Program-made: the position numbers and the translations under genes
Part shown: positions 8,457 through 18,200 of the stretch, one piece after another
Layout: each line of letters opens with the position of its first letter
Position numbering within the stretch: position 1 is the first letter of the stretch
Source: Lachnospiraceae bacterium
GTDB taxonomy: Bacteria; Bacillota; Clostridia; Lachnospirales; Lachnospiraceae
Reading direction: 5' to 3'
Length of the DNA stretch: 34,125 nucleotides
NCBI GenBank assembly: GCA_016280355.1
Contig: JAEEGO010000083.1
Location: forward strand, 1-34,125
Notes under the pieces: generated by a model
What the model saw: only the letters and a program-made list of their open reading frames with translations
Told to the model about the DNA's origin: nothing
The model's database searches: none

Positions 8457-9467
8457 ATGAAAATACCTTTTGATTTGCAGTTTTTCGCGGCTGGACGCGT
8501 CTGCACAGGCTTCTCTAAGCCTTACGTGGCAAAGTACAACTCCAATGCCGGGATCGTATCATTCACGGAGGGCCGCGTGCTCGCGAGAGGCGTGAGCGTA
8601 TCACTTGAGCCGAACAGCTCGAGCGATAATAAGTTCTACGCGGACAATCAGCTCGCAGAGAGCGCAGACGGAACATTCACATCCGGAACCGTGACCCTGA
8701 CAGTCGACGGCCTCTTCATGGATGCCGAGAGATTCATTCAGGGACTGCCCGCAGCAGGAGCAGATAGCTGGACTAATTACGGAGACGACAAAAAGACTCC
8801 CTATATAGCTATCGGCTACATCGCAAGATACATGAGCGATGGCGTGGAGTCATTCGTCCCCACTATACTCCCGAAGACAAAGTTCGGCCTGTTCAATCAG
8901 TCCGCGCAGACTCAGGGAGAGGAGATCGACTGGCAGACACAGGAGATCTCAGCCAACATCATGAGAGCTGATGATAGCAATCATGACTGGAAGATGGTCG
9001 GATCAGGATACACCACAGAGGCAGAGGCAGAGCAGGCACTCCAGACAAAGCTCGGCATCTACGTGGTCAATCCCGTAGTGGAGCCCGTGGCTGACGGCGT
9101 GACCCTCTTCGGCTCGCTCGTGAGCGCTATGCAGTCAGGCATCAGAGTCGCAGGCGGCAAGATCGTCGGAACCCTCAAGTTCATCGAAGGCGGACTCGCT
9201 GAGAGCGGCCCTCTGGCAGGCGACGGAAACTTCCTCGCTCTGCAGTTCCTGAACATTGACCCGAGGGCGACCTCTGTCCGCGTAGGACTCCAGCCTTCAG
9301 AGGGCACCGGCCTCGTGGAGCTGATAGATGATCCCGACAAGAACGGCGTCTTCAAGATCACAGACAAGAACACGCAGAAGTTCATGGTCGTCTCATCTGA
9401 TGGCACACACACCAGCACGACAGAATACGATCTGAGCGGTCTCACAGTATTGGATGCGGGGGCATAA
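8457..9467 (+). CDS. Major tail (tube) protein
   Basis: At 336 residues this is the probable tail tube subunit. It begins with the LQFFA peptide often seen at the N-terminus of abundant virion proteins in Firmicutes phages. It then has a tube-domain pattern: VLARGVSVSLEPNSSSDNKFYADN and GTVTLTVDGLFMDA. The last 80 to 90 residues (after about 250) look like an added beta-sandwich decoration domain. A strong AAGGAGG precedes the ATG by about nine bases, fitting high expression. It sits upstream of the tail chaperones, as expected. Confidence 0.88.
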   Translation: MKIPFDLQFFAAGRVCTGFSKPYVAKYNSNAGIVSFTEGRVLARGVSVSLEPNSSSDNKFYADNQLAESADGTFTSGTVTLTVDGLFMDAERFIQGLPAAGADSWTNYGDDKKTPYIAIGYIARYMSDGVESFVPTILPKTKFGLFNQSAQTQGEEIDWQTQEISANIMRADDSNHDWKMVGSGYTTEAEAEQALQTKLGIYVVNPVVEPVADGVTLFGSLVSAMQSGIRVAGGKIVGTLKFIEGGLAESGPLAGDGNFLALQFLNIDPRATSVRVGLQPSEGTGLVELIDDPDKNGVFKITDKNTQKFMVVSSDGTHTSTTEYDLSGLTVLDAGA

Positions 9468-9470
9468 GAC

Positions 9471-9833
9471 ATGAAAATCAACGGAAGAGATGTGAGCTTC
9501 CTCCGCACCGTGATGGCGAACTGCAAGATCGCCGAGATCTGTCCTGACGGAGACATCGCGAACGCGAGGATGCTCTTCGAAGGAAATTATCAGGACTCGC
9601 AGAGGACGGCGGCCAAGTTTATGGCGATCATGAGCGAAGGATATGAGGAGAACAAGAAATTCAGAGAAGGCGGGGTCTATGAGCCCCGCCCTCTCACTGA
9701 AGAGGAAGCGCTGAATCTCACGGAAGAGGAATTCAGCGAAGCGTTCGGAGAGGCGATCGAAGCCTATGCCGGAGAAAAACCCTCAGTCGAGGCAGAGCCC
9801 GCCAAGGGCAAAAAAAAAGCACAGACAAAGTAG
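9471..9833 (+). CDS. Tail assembly chaperone, G product
   Basis: This 120-residue protein corresponds to gpG of lambda-like systems, the unshifted partner of the tail chaperone pair that coats the tape measure during tail assembly. It starts three bases after the tube gene stop and is acidic in its second half (LTEEEALNLTEEEFSEAF). It ends in the lysine run KGKKKAQTK, encoded by nine consecutive adenines at 9810-9818. A GC-rich hairpin inside the gene (GGCGGGG near 9669 with CCCCGCC) may be incidental. Confidence 0.82.
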   Translation: MKINGRDVSFLRTVMANCKIAEICPDGDIANARMLFEGNYQDSQRTAAKFMAIMSEGYEENKKFREGGVYEPRPLTEEEALNLTEEEFSEAFGEAIEAYAGEKPSVEAEPAKGKKKAQTK

Positions 9834-10018
9834 AGCTCAATCTGGCCTGGTATCTATTCTATGGCCGAAAGCTCAACATGACGCGGCAGGAGATCATCAT
9901 CACTCCGATCGGAGAGATGCAGGACATGATCTCCTGTCTGGCTATTTATGAGGGCATGGCAAAGCCCAAAAAGAAAAGACGGAAGTGGACATACGACGAA
10001 GCGATAAATCTGAGGTGA
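9471..10018 (+). CDS. Tail assembly chaperone GT fusion by -1 frameshift
   Basis: At the A9 run (9810-9818) a -1 slip moves translation into a frame that stays open for 66 further codons to a TGA at 10016-10018. The extension begins STDKVELNLAWYLFYGRK and ends KKKRRKWTYDEAINLR. This resembles gpT-like extensions in other siphoviruses (an aromatic and basic segment rich in helix formers). The frame has no ribosome site of its own and fills exactly the gap before the tape measure start at 10023. The conserved gpG/gpGT mechanism is known in lambda and many siphoviruses; its use here is inferred from the slippery run and the open frame. Confidence 0.85.
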
Positions 10019-10022
10019 ACGA

Positions 10023-12689
10023 ATGGCTGTAAACATAGGCCCACGGATAGGCATCGACGGCGAAGCTGAATATAGAAAGCAGATCAACCAGATCATCCAG
10101 CAGACCAAGACCCTCAAGAGCGAGTACGACAAGCTGGAATCTGCAGGCGAAAAGCAGAACACAACTCTGAAAAAGAACGCCGAGATGCACAAGGTGCTCT
10201 CGCAGCAGATAGAGACGCAGAAGGAGCGGGTCAAGCAGCTGTCAGAGATGGTGCAGCAGTCCTCAGAGAAATTCGGTGAGAACGACACCAAGACACTCAA
10301 ATGGAAAGAGGCCCTCAATCAGGCTGAGACCGAGCTGAACAATCTCGAGACAAAGCTCAGAGAGCTCCCTTCAAGCCTCGAGCTCGTGGGTCAGAAGATG
10401 GAATCCATCGGAGGATCCATCAAGAACGCAGGGGACAAGATGACCAGCTTCGGACAGGCCATCGCTCCGGTATCAGCTGCAGCGGCAGCGGGACTCACGG
10501 CATCAGCCAAGACATTCATGGACTTCGAGAAGGGAATGTCAAAGGTGGCAGCCATATCAGGAGCCACTGGAGAGGATCTCGAGGCTCTCACTCAGAAGGC
10601 CAAGGACATGGGAGCTACGACGAAGTTCAGCGCTTCAGAATCAGCCGCGGCATTCTCATACATGGCTATGGCCGGATGGAAGACGGAGCAGATGTTGGAC
10701 GGCATAGCACCGATCATGAATCTTGCGGCGGCATCCGGAGAAGATCTGGCGCTGACCTCTGACATCGTGACCGATGCGCTGACGGCATTCGGACTCAAGG
10801 CACAGGACGCTGGAATGTTCACGGACGTGCTGGCAGCGGCATCCTCGAATTCAAATACAAACGTCGCCATGATGGGCGAGTCCTTCAAGTATGCCGCGCA
10901 GGAAGCTGGATCTATGGGATACAGCATTCAGGACACGGCGCTGGCCCTCGGACTCATGGCCAATAACGGCATCAAGGCTGACATGGCTGGTACTGCCCTC
11001 AGAAATATCATCCAAAGAATGGCAAAGCCCACCAAAGAGTCACAGATGGCCATGGACAGGCTCGGAATATCTCTTGCCGATGACGAGGGTCATATGTACT
11101 CACTCAGGCAGATCATGGACAAGCTGAGGGGCTCCTTCGGACAGATCAATATGCCGATGGAGCAGTTCGATGCTCAGATGGAGCTCCTTATTGAGCAGCT
11201 GGAGAACGGTGAGCTGACTGAGAAGAAGTTCGGAGATGCCACAGACGAGCTCATCCAGCAGGCATATGGCGCGGAAGCCGCCGAGAAGGCAAGAGCGGCC
11301 GCTATGCTCGCAGGAGCAAGGGCAATGCCCGCACTCCTTGCTGTGGTCAATTCTACAGCTGAAGACTACGACAAGCTCGCTGAAGCTATAGACGGAGCGA
11401 GTGAGCCGATGGCCAAGCTTGCAGACGGCTCCATAGTCCCTCTGTCGGAGGCAATGGCATCCGGGCAGGAGATCCTCGAGACCTACACGGGAACTGCTGA
11501 AGAGATGGCCAAGATCATGGAGGATAACGTCGCCGGATCCTGGACTCAGGCAAAGTCCGCCATGGAAGGTGCAGCAATAGAGGCCGGAGAAGTTCTCGCG
11601 CCGTATCTGGAAAAAGCAGCCGAAAAAGTCAAAGAGCTGGCTCAGTGGTTCGGATCACTTGATCAGGAAACACAAGACACTATCGTCAAGACGGCGGCTC
11701 TCGTGGCAGCAGCAGCTCCGCTCCTGATCACAGGAGGCAAAGTGGTATCCGGTGTGGGATCTCTGACACAGGCAGGCGGAAACGTCCTCCAGATGTTCGG
11801 GAAGTTAGTACCGGCACTCGGCACAGCATCAGGAGCACTCGGAGGAGCGGGATCATCAGCTGCAGCAGCCGGAGCAGGAATCGCCGGAATCGCGGCGCCG
11901 GTCGGAATAGCAGTCGCCGCTCTGGCCGTCCTTGCCGGTGCATTCGTCACCGCATACCAAAATGACGAGGAATTCGCCAGAGAAGTTGATACATCGATGG
12001 CCGAGGCAAAGCAGGCCATCACAGACCTGATAAACACCGTAAAGCCTGCATGGGATGCATTCAGCGAAGGCATGGCGCCTATATTCGTGGCCGGAATCAA
12101 GGCGATTACGCGCGCGATCGATAATTTCCACATATATCTGCAGGGATTCATGGACGTGGTGGCCGGATTTCTCACCGGAGACTGGAAGCGCGTATTCACC
12201 GGAATGCAGGAGATGACGGCGGGCGTGGTCAACAATATCATCAGCAAGTTCGAATTCATGCGCGACATGATCGAGGGCATTTTCAAAAATGCGGACATCC
12301 AGTTCCCGCATATAAAACTCCCTCACTTCAAGGTATCGGGATCCTTCTCACTTAATCCCCCGAGCACTCCGTCTTTTTCTGTTGACTGGTATCAGAAGGC
12401 CATGCAGGGCGGCATGAGGCTAAATGGCGCAACCATATTCGGAGCGATGGGGAACAAGCTGCTCGGCGGAGGTGAAGCCGGGCCGGAGTGGATAGTCGGA
12501 GAGAGTTCGCTCATGGGAATGATCCACAGCGCAGTACAGAGCGGATATGTGGGAGGAGGAAACACGATAAGCATCGGCGACACAAACATCATCATCAATG
12601 GAGCCGGTGAGAACGCGGAGGAGATAGCTGACCGCGTTGACGAGATAATCACATTAAGGCTACAGCAAGTGGAGGCGGCATGGGCTTAG
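10023..12689 (+). CDS. Tape measure protein, TP901-type
   Basis: This 888-residue protein would set tail length and assist DNA delivery. Residues 1 to about 140 are coiled coil (IGPRIGIDGEAEYRKQINQ, then charged helices). The TP901 core follows, with AISGATGEDLEALTQKAKDMG and GTALRNIIQRMAKP. Hydrophobic, Ala/Gly-rich segments near residues 560-645 could span the host membrane. The C-terminus ends in a Gly-rich stretch including GEAGPEWIVGESS, typical of tape measures. It overlaps the Dit gene by 10 bases. At about 0.15 nm per residue the tail would be near 130 nm, as an estimate only. Confidence 0.93.
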   Translation: MAVNIGPRIGIDGEAEYRKQINQIIQQTKTLKSEYDKLESAGEKQNTTLKKNAEMHKVLSQQIETQKERVKQLSEMVQQSSEKFGENDTKTLKWKEALNQAETELNNLETKLRELPSSLELVGQKMESIGGSIKNAGDKMTSFGQAIAPVSAAAAAGLTASAKTFMDFEKGMSKVAAISGATGEDLEALTQKAKDMGATTKFSASESAAAFSYMAMAGWKTEQMLDGIAPIMNLAAASGEDLALTSDIVTDALTAFGLKAQDAGMFTDVLAAASSNSNTNVAMMGESFKYAAQEAGSMGYSIQDTALALGLMANNGIKADMAGTALRNIIQRMAKPTKESQMAMDRLGISLADDEGHMYSLRQIMDKLRGSFGQINMPMEQFDAQMELLIEQLENGELTEKKFGDATDELIQQAYGAEAAEKARAAAMLAGARAMPALLAVVNSTAEDYDKLAEAIDGASEPMAKLADGSIVPLSEAMASGQEILETYTGTAEEMAKIMEDNVAGSWTQAKSAMEGAAIEAGEVLAPYLEKAAEKVKELAQWFGSLDQETQDTIVKTAALVAAAAPLLITGGKVVSGVGSLTQAGGNVLQMFGKLVPALGTASGALGGAGSSAAAAGAGIAGIAAPVGIAVAALAVLAGAFVTAYQNDEEFAREVDTSMAEAKQAITDLINTVKPAWDAFSEGMAPIFVAGIKAITRAIDNFHIYLQGFMDVVAGFLTGDWKRVFTGMQEMTAGVVNNIISKFEFMRDMIEGIFKNADIQFPHIKLPHFKVSGSFSLNPPSTPSFSVDWYQKAMQGGMRLNGATIFGAMGNKLLGGGEAGPEWIVGESSLMGMIHSAVQSGYVGGGNTISIGDTNIIINGAGENAEEIADRVDEIITLRLQQVEAAWA

Positions 12690-13393
12690 TATATGAATAT
12701 TTGATGTTCGCGGGAACATCATCAGAAGACTTCAAGGCACACATCTCGGGACAGGGCACATTCCTGTCCCCGGAGCGTGATGTCGAGACTATATCAGTTC
12801 CGGGCCGGAACGGAGACCTCCACATCGACAACGGCAAGTTCAACAATATTATCATCACATATCCGGCATTCATCACAGAGGACTTCGATCGGAATTTTTC
12901 GGCCCTGAAGGCTTTTCTTTTGTCACATTCAGGATATGAAGTCCTCGCAGACTCATATCATCCGGATCACTACAGGAAGGCAAGATTCACAGGCAAGATC
13001 GAGCCGGACATGGCCCCGAGGAACACAGCCGGATCATTCGAGCTGTCTTTTGACTGCGATCCGAGGCTTTTTCTCAAGAATGGCGTCCAGACGGTCACAC
13101 TATATGGAGATGATCAGCTGTACAACCGCACGCTGTATTCTGCAAAGCCTCTCCTGAGAGTATACGGCACCGGAATGCTTACAATCGCCGGCACATCCAT
13201 GCAGATCACGACAGCTGAGGAATACACAGACATCGACTGCGAGATCGAGGAAGCCTTCAAAGGTGATGTAAATTGCAACGGGAACATCATTCTCGCAGAT
13301 GGGCGCTTCCCTGAGCTTCCTCCGGGCCTGATAGAGATCACCATGGAGGATATAACAAGACTGGACATTATTCCAAGGTGGTGGACAGTATGA
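12680..13393 (+). CDS. Distal tail protein (Dit)
   Basis: The 237-residue protein lies between tape measure and Tal-like protein, where the Dit hub is expected. Its N-terminal half has VETISVPGRNGDLHIDNGKFNNI followed by RKARFTGKIEPDM and GSFELSFDCDPR. This is the usual pattern of siphovirus tail proteins of the Sipho_tail family, which form the hexameric ring at the tail tip. The galectin-like C-terminal half is short. Overlaps on both sides (10 bases upstream, 4 downstream) show tight coupling. Confidence 0.85.
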   Translation: MGLVYEYLMFAGTSSEDFKAHISGQGTFLSPERDVETISVPGRNGDLHIDNGKFNNIIITYPAFITEDFDRNFSALKAFLLSHSGYEVLADSYHPDHYRKARFTGKIEPDMAPRNTAGSFELSFDCDPRLFLKNGVQTVTLYGDDQLYNRTLYSAKPLLRVYGTGMLTIAGTSMQITTAEEYTDIDCEIEEAFKGDVNCNGNIILADGRFPELPPGLIEITMEDITRLDIIPRWWTV

Positions 13394-15273
13394 AGCCGAG
13401 ATTATTCGCAGAAGGCGCGACAGAATTCAATACAAACGGAATAGGAACCCTGTCTGATGCCATATCGTGTACCGTTTCAGAAGAGAGAAATGGTAAGTAC
13501 GAGCTCGAGCTGGTATACCCTGCCACAGGGAAGCACTACGAAGACATTATAAACCGGGCGATCATAGCGGTCATTCCTTGCAAGGATGCCACACTGCAGC
13601 CGTTCCGCGTATATCAGATTTCAAAGCCTATCGGGGGCAGAGTCACGATCAACGCCAGACACATCGGCTACGATCTCGCGAAGAATACAGCGATGCCCTT
13701 CAGCATCGAGGCATCGACGACGGCCTGCAATGATACCCTGCAGGCGCTCAAGACGAACGCCGTCGAGACGTGCCCGTTCACCTTCTGGACGGATGTGCAC
13801 ACTATATCAAGTTATACACAGCTGACACCTTCGACCATCAGACAAAGGCTCGGAGGCATCGAGGGCTCAGTATTGGATCAGTTCGGCGGAGAGTATGAAT
13901 GGGATAAGTTCACCGTGAAGCTCCACAGCCACAGAGGACATGATCTCGGAGTCCGGCTGAGATATGGCACGAACATCACCAATCTGACACAGGAGGAGAT
14001 CATCGCCGAAACCGTGACAGGAGTCGTGCCATATTGGTCTGACATGAACGGATCCGAAGTGATCACTCTTCCGGAAAAAGCCGTGTATTCACAGTATGCG
14101 GACAGATACTCGAGCAGGCTGACCATCCCGCTGGACTTTTCCGGACAATATCAGGAAGCTCCCGACGTGGCCACACTCAGAGCCGCAGCCGAAGCATATA
14201 TCACCAAGCACGACATCGGAGTCCCGACAGTCTCTGTCAAGGTCTCATTCATTAATCTGGCGGACACGCTCGAATATGAGGACATGAAATCCCTGCAGAG
14301 CGTCCATCTCTGCGACACTTTGACAGTGCAGTTTGAAAAGCTCGGAATCGATACACAGGCGAAAGTCTCAGCCTACAAGTGGAATGTCCTCGCGGAACGA
14401 TATGACGAGATCACGGTCGGCTCTATACGCACGAGCCTGGCCACATCGATCAATGACCAGAACAGCGCGACCACGGCCTCGATCGACAAGACCAAAGTCC
14501 AAGCCGGGAACGCCATCAACAAAGCCACGGCATGGCTTTCATCCGGTGACGGCTACATCGTAGCCATTAAAGGCACGGATGGAGAGTGGAAGGAGCTGCT
14601 CGCGATGGATACGAATGACATCGAGACGGCTCAGAAGGTTATGCGCCTGAACGAGAACGGACTCGGAGGATCCTCGCACGGTATCGATGGCCCATATGAA
14701 GCAGCCATCCTCGTGGATGGCACCATCGTCGCGGATGCGGTCAAGACCGGAATCCTCACAGATCTGAATGACAAATTCTATTTGAATATGGAAACCGGCG
14801 AGCTGGTCATGAAAGACGGCACGTTCACAGGACTCATCACCGGTTCTACGGCTCGGTTCGGTAGCGGAAATCTACAAACTACATTGAGCTACGGACCGTC
14901 AGCAGGATTTGACGGGCACGACGCGCTTTTAATCTCGGGTAATGACCGTATAGCCATCGAGAGCACCGACTATCAGGTTCGCATGGTGGGGACGAGCACC
15001 CACATGGGCACGCACTCGGGGAATACCTATATAAACACGAATGAGAACTATATAGGTGTCATGGCAAAAAAGATGTCTACCATAACCGGGGGAAATACAC
15101 AGCTGGTCGTTAGCGATACGGGAAGCGTCTATATCAACAACGGACGGCTCACGGATTACGTGGGATTGATAGGGACGGATGAGACGAAACTAATGACCTA
15201 CGAAGCCAACAACCACAAATATCTTGCCGTATATGTTAATGGCTCATCATACGGCAGCGTACAGCTGAGTTAA
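13390..15273 (+). CDS. Tal-like baseplate / tail-tip protein
   Basis: I prefer ATG 13390 (ATGA overlap, AAGGTGG about eight bases upstream) over GTG 13378. The product is about 627 residues. The first 350 match the gp27/prophage tail endopeptidase hub pattern: NGIGTLSDAISCTVSEERNGKYELELVYP near the start and later SLQSVHLCDTLTVQFEKLGI. The C-terminal part is a beta-rich extension with GELVMKDGTFTGLITG, resembling tip fibres. No clear peptidase or lysozyme catalytic set was recognised, so the name is structural only. It is followed by a very strong ribosome site for the DGR target gene. Confidence 0.83.
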   Translation: MKPRLFAEGATEFNTNGIGTLSDAISCTVSEERNGKYELELVYPATGKHYEDIINRAIIAVIPCKDATLQPFRVYQISKPIGGRVTINARHIGYDLAKNTAMPFSIEASTTACNDTLQALKTNAVETCPFTFWTDVHTISSYTQLTPSTIRQRLGGIEGSVLDQFGGEYEWDKFTVKLHSHRGHDLGVRLRYGTNITNLTQEEIIAETVTGVVPYWSDMNGSEVITLPEKAVYSQYADRYSSRLTIPLDFSGQYQEAPDVATLRAAAEAYITKHDIGVPTVSVKVSFINLADTLEYEDMKSLQSVHLCDTLTVQFEKLGIDTQAKVSAYKWNVLAERYDEITVGSIRTSLATSINDQNSATTASIDKTKVQAGNAINKATAWLSSGDGYIVAIKGTDGEWKELLAMDTNDIETAQKVMRLNENGLGGSSHGIDGPYEAAILVDGTIVADAVKTGILTDLNDKFYLNMETGELVMKDGTFTGLITGSTARFGSGNLQTTLSYGPSAGFDGHDALLISGNDRIAIESTDYQVRMVGTSTHMGTHSGNTYINTNENYIGVMAKKMSTITGGNTQLVVSDTGSVYINNGRLTDYVGLIGTDETKLMTYEANNHKYLAVYVNGSSYGSVQLS

Positions 15274-15286
15274 TAAAGGAGGAATC

Positions 15287-18200
15287 ATGGCAATCACACA
15301 GCACATCGATCTCAATCTCATACCGAACAGCGCTCCGGTCGTCGTTCACGTGGATCAGTATGACCACGGCACGGGCCGGATCATAGCGTCACTATATGAG
15401 GACTCGACACCGTACACACCGAGCGCGGCGTCGGTATATGTACAGGGTACAAAGCCGGACGGGAAGTTCTTCGTCTCTTCTGACGGCGTGACACTCGAGG
15501 GCAATGTCGTCACGGCAGATCTCACCGAGGTCATGACGCAAGTGGCCGGTCAGGTCAGAGTCCAGTTCGTAGTCACGGAGCAGACGGGCAGGACTGGCAC
15601 GTTCGTCTTTTGGCTCGATGTGCAGGCTTCAGCCCTGCCGGATAACAGTCAGATGTCTGAGTCTGATATTTCCATGGTCGAGGAAGCCATAGAGACCATG
15701 CAGGGATACGTCTCCGACTCTGCCGAGAGCGCACAGGAAGCAGCTGCATCAGCTACAGCTGCATCACAGAGCGCGGAGGACTCCGAGGCGTGGGCTGTCG
15801 GCACAAGGAACGGAGAGCCTGTTTCTTCAGATGATCCGACTTATCACAACAATTCAAAATACTGGGCCGAGCATGGTGGCGGCGGAGGCGGCCACGTCAT
15901 CATGAACAGCGAGGGAGAGGATATGCCCGCTCGAGGCACCCTCCAGTTTTTAGGCATGAATGTTCGCGACGATGCCACGCACGGCATCACCATCGTGGAA
16001 GGCGGATCCGGAGGGTCAACAATAAAGGTCCACACCAGTGAGGCATCTCTCGCCGGTGAAGACGTGACTCTGACCGACGGCACCGACACCATGACAGAGA
16101 CCTTCGACGAGAACGGGGACGCCACGTTCATGGGAGTGACCATGACCGGAACCCTGACCATCTCATCGACAGACGGAACCGACACAGCAGCCGGAACGGT
16201 GAGCGTGCCATACTTCGGAGTCTATTCGCAGAACATCTCGTTCTGGTCGGCCACCATCCAAGTGTCTACCACGACATCCATATTCGACGGACTGACTGTA
16301 TATGCAAAGAAGAACGGCACGGTCTACGGCTCGGCTGTCTTCTCGAACGGTTCAGCATCAATCACAGTTCCGGAAGCCGGAACCTATACGCTCGAGGTCA
16401 CATATGACTGGAAGACATACCAGAGCGACGCGGTCAATGTATCGGCGGAGACCACATACAGCGTGACGTTCAACGGATTCGCGGAAACCGTGAACGTGAT
16501 CGGAGATTCCGCATTCGCAAATCTCCCCGTCACGATCAGCTGCAGCGGAATGCCGACACAGACCAAGCAGCTGGATGCGAATGCCGAGCTGTCATACCTC
16601 GCACTCCAGCCGGGGACGTATACGTTCTCAGTGGAATATCAGGGCACACCATACTCAGTACAGCAGGTTGTCACCACGGGAGGTCCTTTCACTGTACAGC
16701 TGCAAAGATGGACAGCGACGCTCCAGTTCTCAACTACATCCCCCGGCATGGATGGACAGCGTATATATGTATCGCTCAATGGCTCGGTGATAGGCTCGGC
16801 TGTATTCTCAAATGGCTCGGCCTCGCTTGACATACATGGGACGGGCACATATGACATCAGCTGTACTGTGAGCGGATTCACGTACACGGATCAGGTCGCA
16901 GTCTCTCAGGAGACCACGTACAACGTAACCCTAAACACTTTCGATGCCACGGTGAACATCTCGACGACATCGAGCGAGCTGTACGGGGCCACGATAACGA
17001 TCAAAAAAGACGGAGCCAATTATGCCACGACGAGTTTCAATAACTCCGGCTCAGCATCTTACGTGATCCATGAACAGGGGACATATACATTCGAGTGTAC
17101 CTATGGCGGAGAGACATTCTCTGACGAGGTTCAGGTGACATCACAGACGACATACACGGCGACGATTAACACGTTCAACGTGACGATCACAGCCGCTGCA
17201 TCGGTGCTGGAGGGCGAGACTTTAACAGCCACCAACGGCACCGACACAGAGACAGCTACCATCACCAACGGAGAGGCAAAATTCCGCCTGCCCGCAGGAG
17301 ACTGGGAAGTGGCTGGAATCCCAATGACAATAGTGGCTGGACAGACCTATTCGGAGCAGATCGTGATCTTCGGCTATCATTACAGCGAGACCGACAGTGA
17401 CCCCGCCAGTGGAGACTATCCGACCGGATATGATAACACCGGCTGGACTCCTCTTGCGATGGATCTCGGATCAACCGGAGCGCCTACATATAACAGCTGG
17501 GATCCCGAAGGCACCAACAAGGACATCCTGAAGTGGTTCTATCCGAAGAGCTGCATGGTGAAGTATGACGGCACCGTAGACTACTATCTCGACGAAGACG
17601 ACGAGACGAAGAAGGCGGACGGCACCGCGTCTGATGTAGCAAGCTCGGCTTACGGCGGAAACGCTATGATCGAATGGGGGCAGGACGGCAAGAGGATATA
17701 CTGGAAGATCGTACCTGACAGTGGCAATGACGGCTGGACATTCAAGATCTCCAATGCAGAAGTGCTCGGCCTGAAGCCGTGGAACCACTACGACATCAAC
17801 GGCAAGCCCAACAGACACTGGTATGAGGCGAAGTACTTCGGATCATCGGACGGAACAAGGCTCCGCTCAATCTCCGGAGGCTCGAACTACGTGAACAACG
17901 CCGGCACGACAGAAATCTCTCTGGCTGAAGCAAACAACCTGACGACCAACAAGCTCTGGACGACCGGGACCTTCGTCGATTATATGTTCTTTGCGCTTGC
18001 AAGCACGTTGATCACAAAGAACCTCAACTGTCAGGCGGCTCTTGGAGCAGGACGGAGCGCGTCGGGAAATACCTCGGCAATCGGACAGGGCACCATGAAC
18101 GGCAAGGGCAGATTTTACGGGAAGAGCAACGGCACGGAAGGCGTCAAAGTCTTCGGGGTAGAGAATCCCTATGGAAATATATGGAGGCGCATACGGGGCC

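Noticed and set aside
9766-9951. 61-residue ORF in the third frame near the frameshift
   Set aside because: It is in neither the G frame nor the -1 frame; composition is shadow-like and it has no ribosome site.
11663-12298. Long antisense ORF (211 residues) in the tape measure gene
   Set aside because: It is a mirror of an Ala/Gly-rich coding region without start signals; other long minus-strand ORFs in structural genes were rejected for the same reason.
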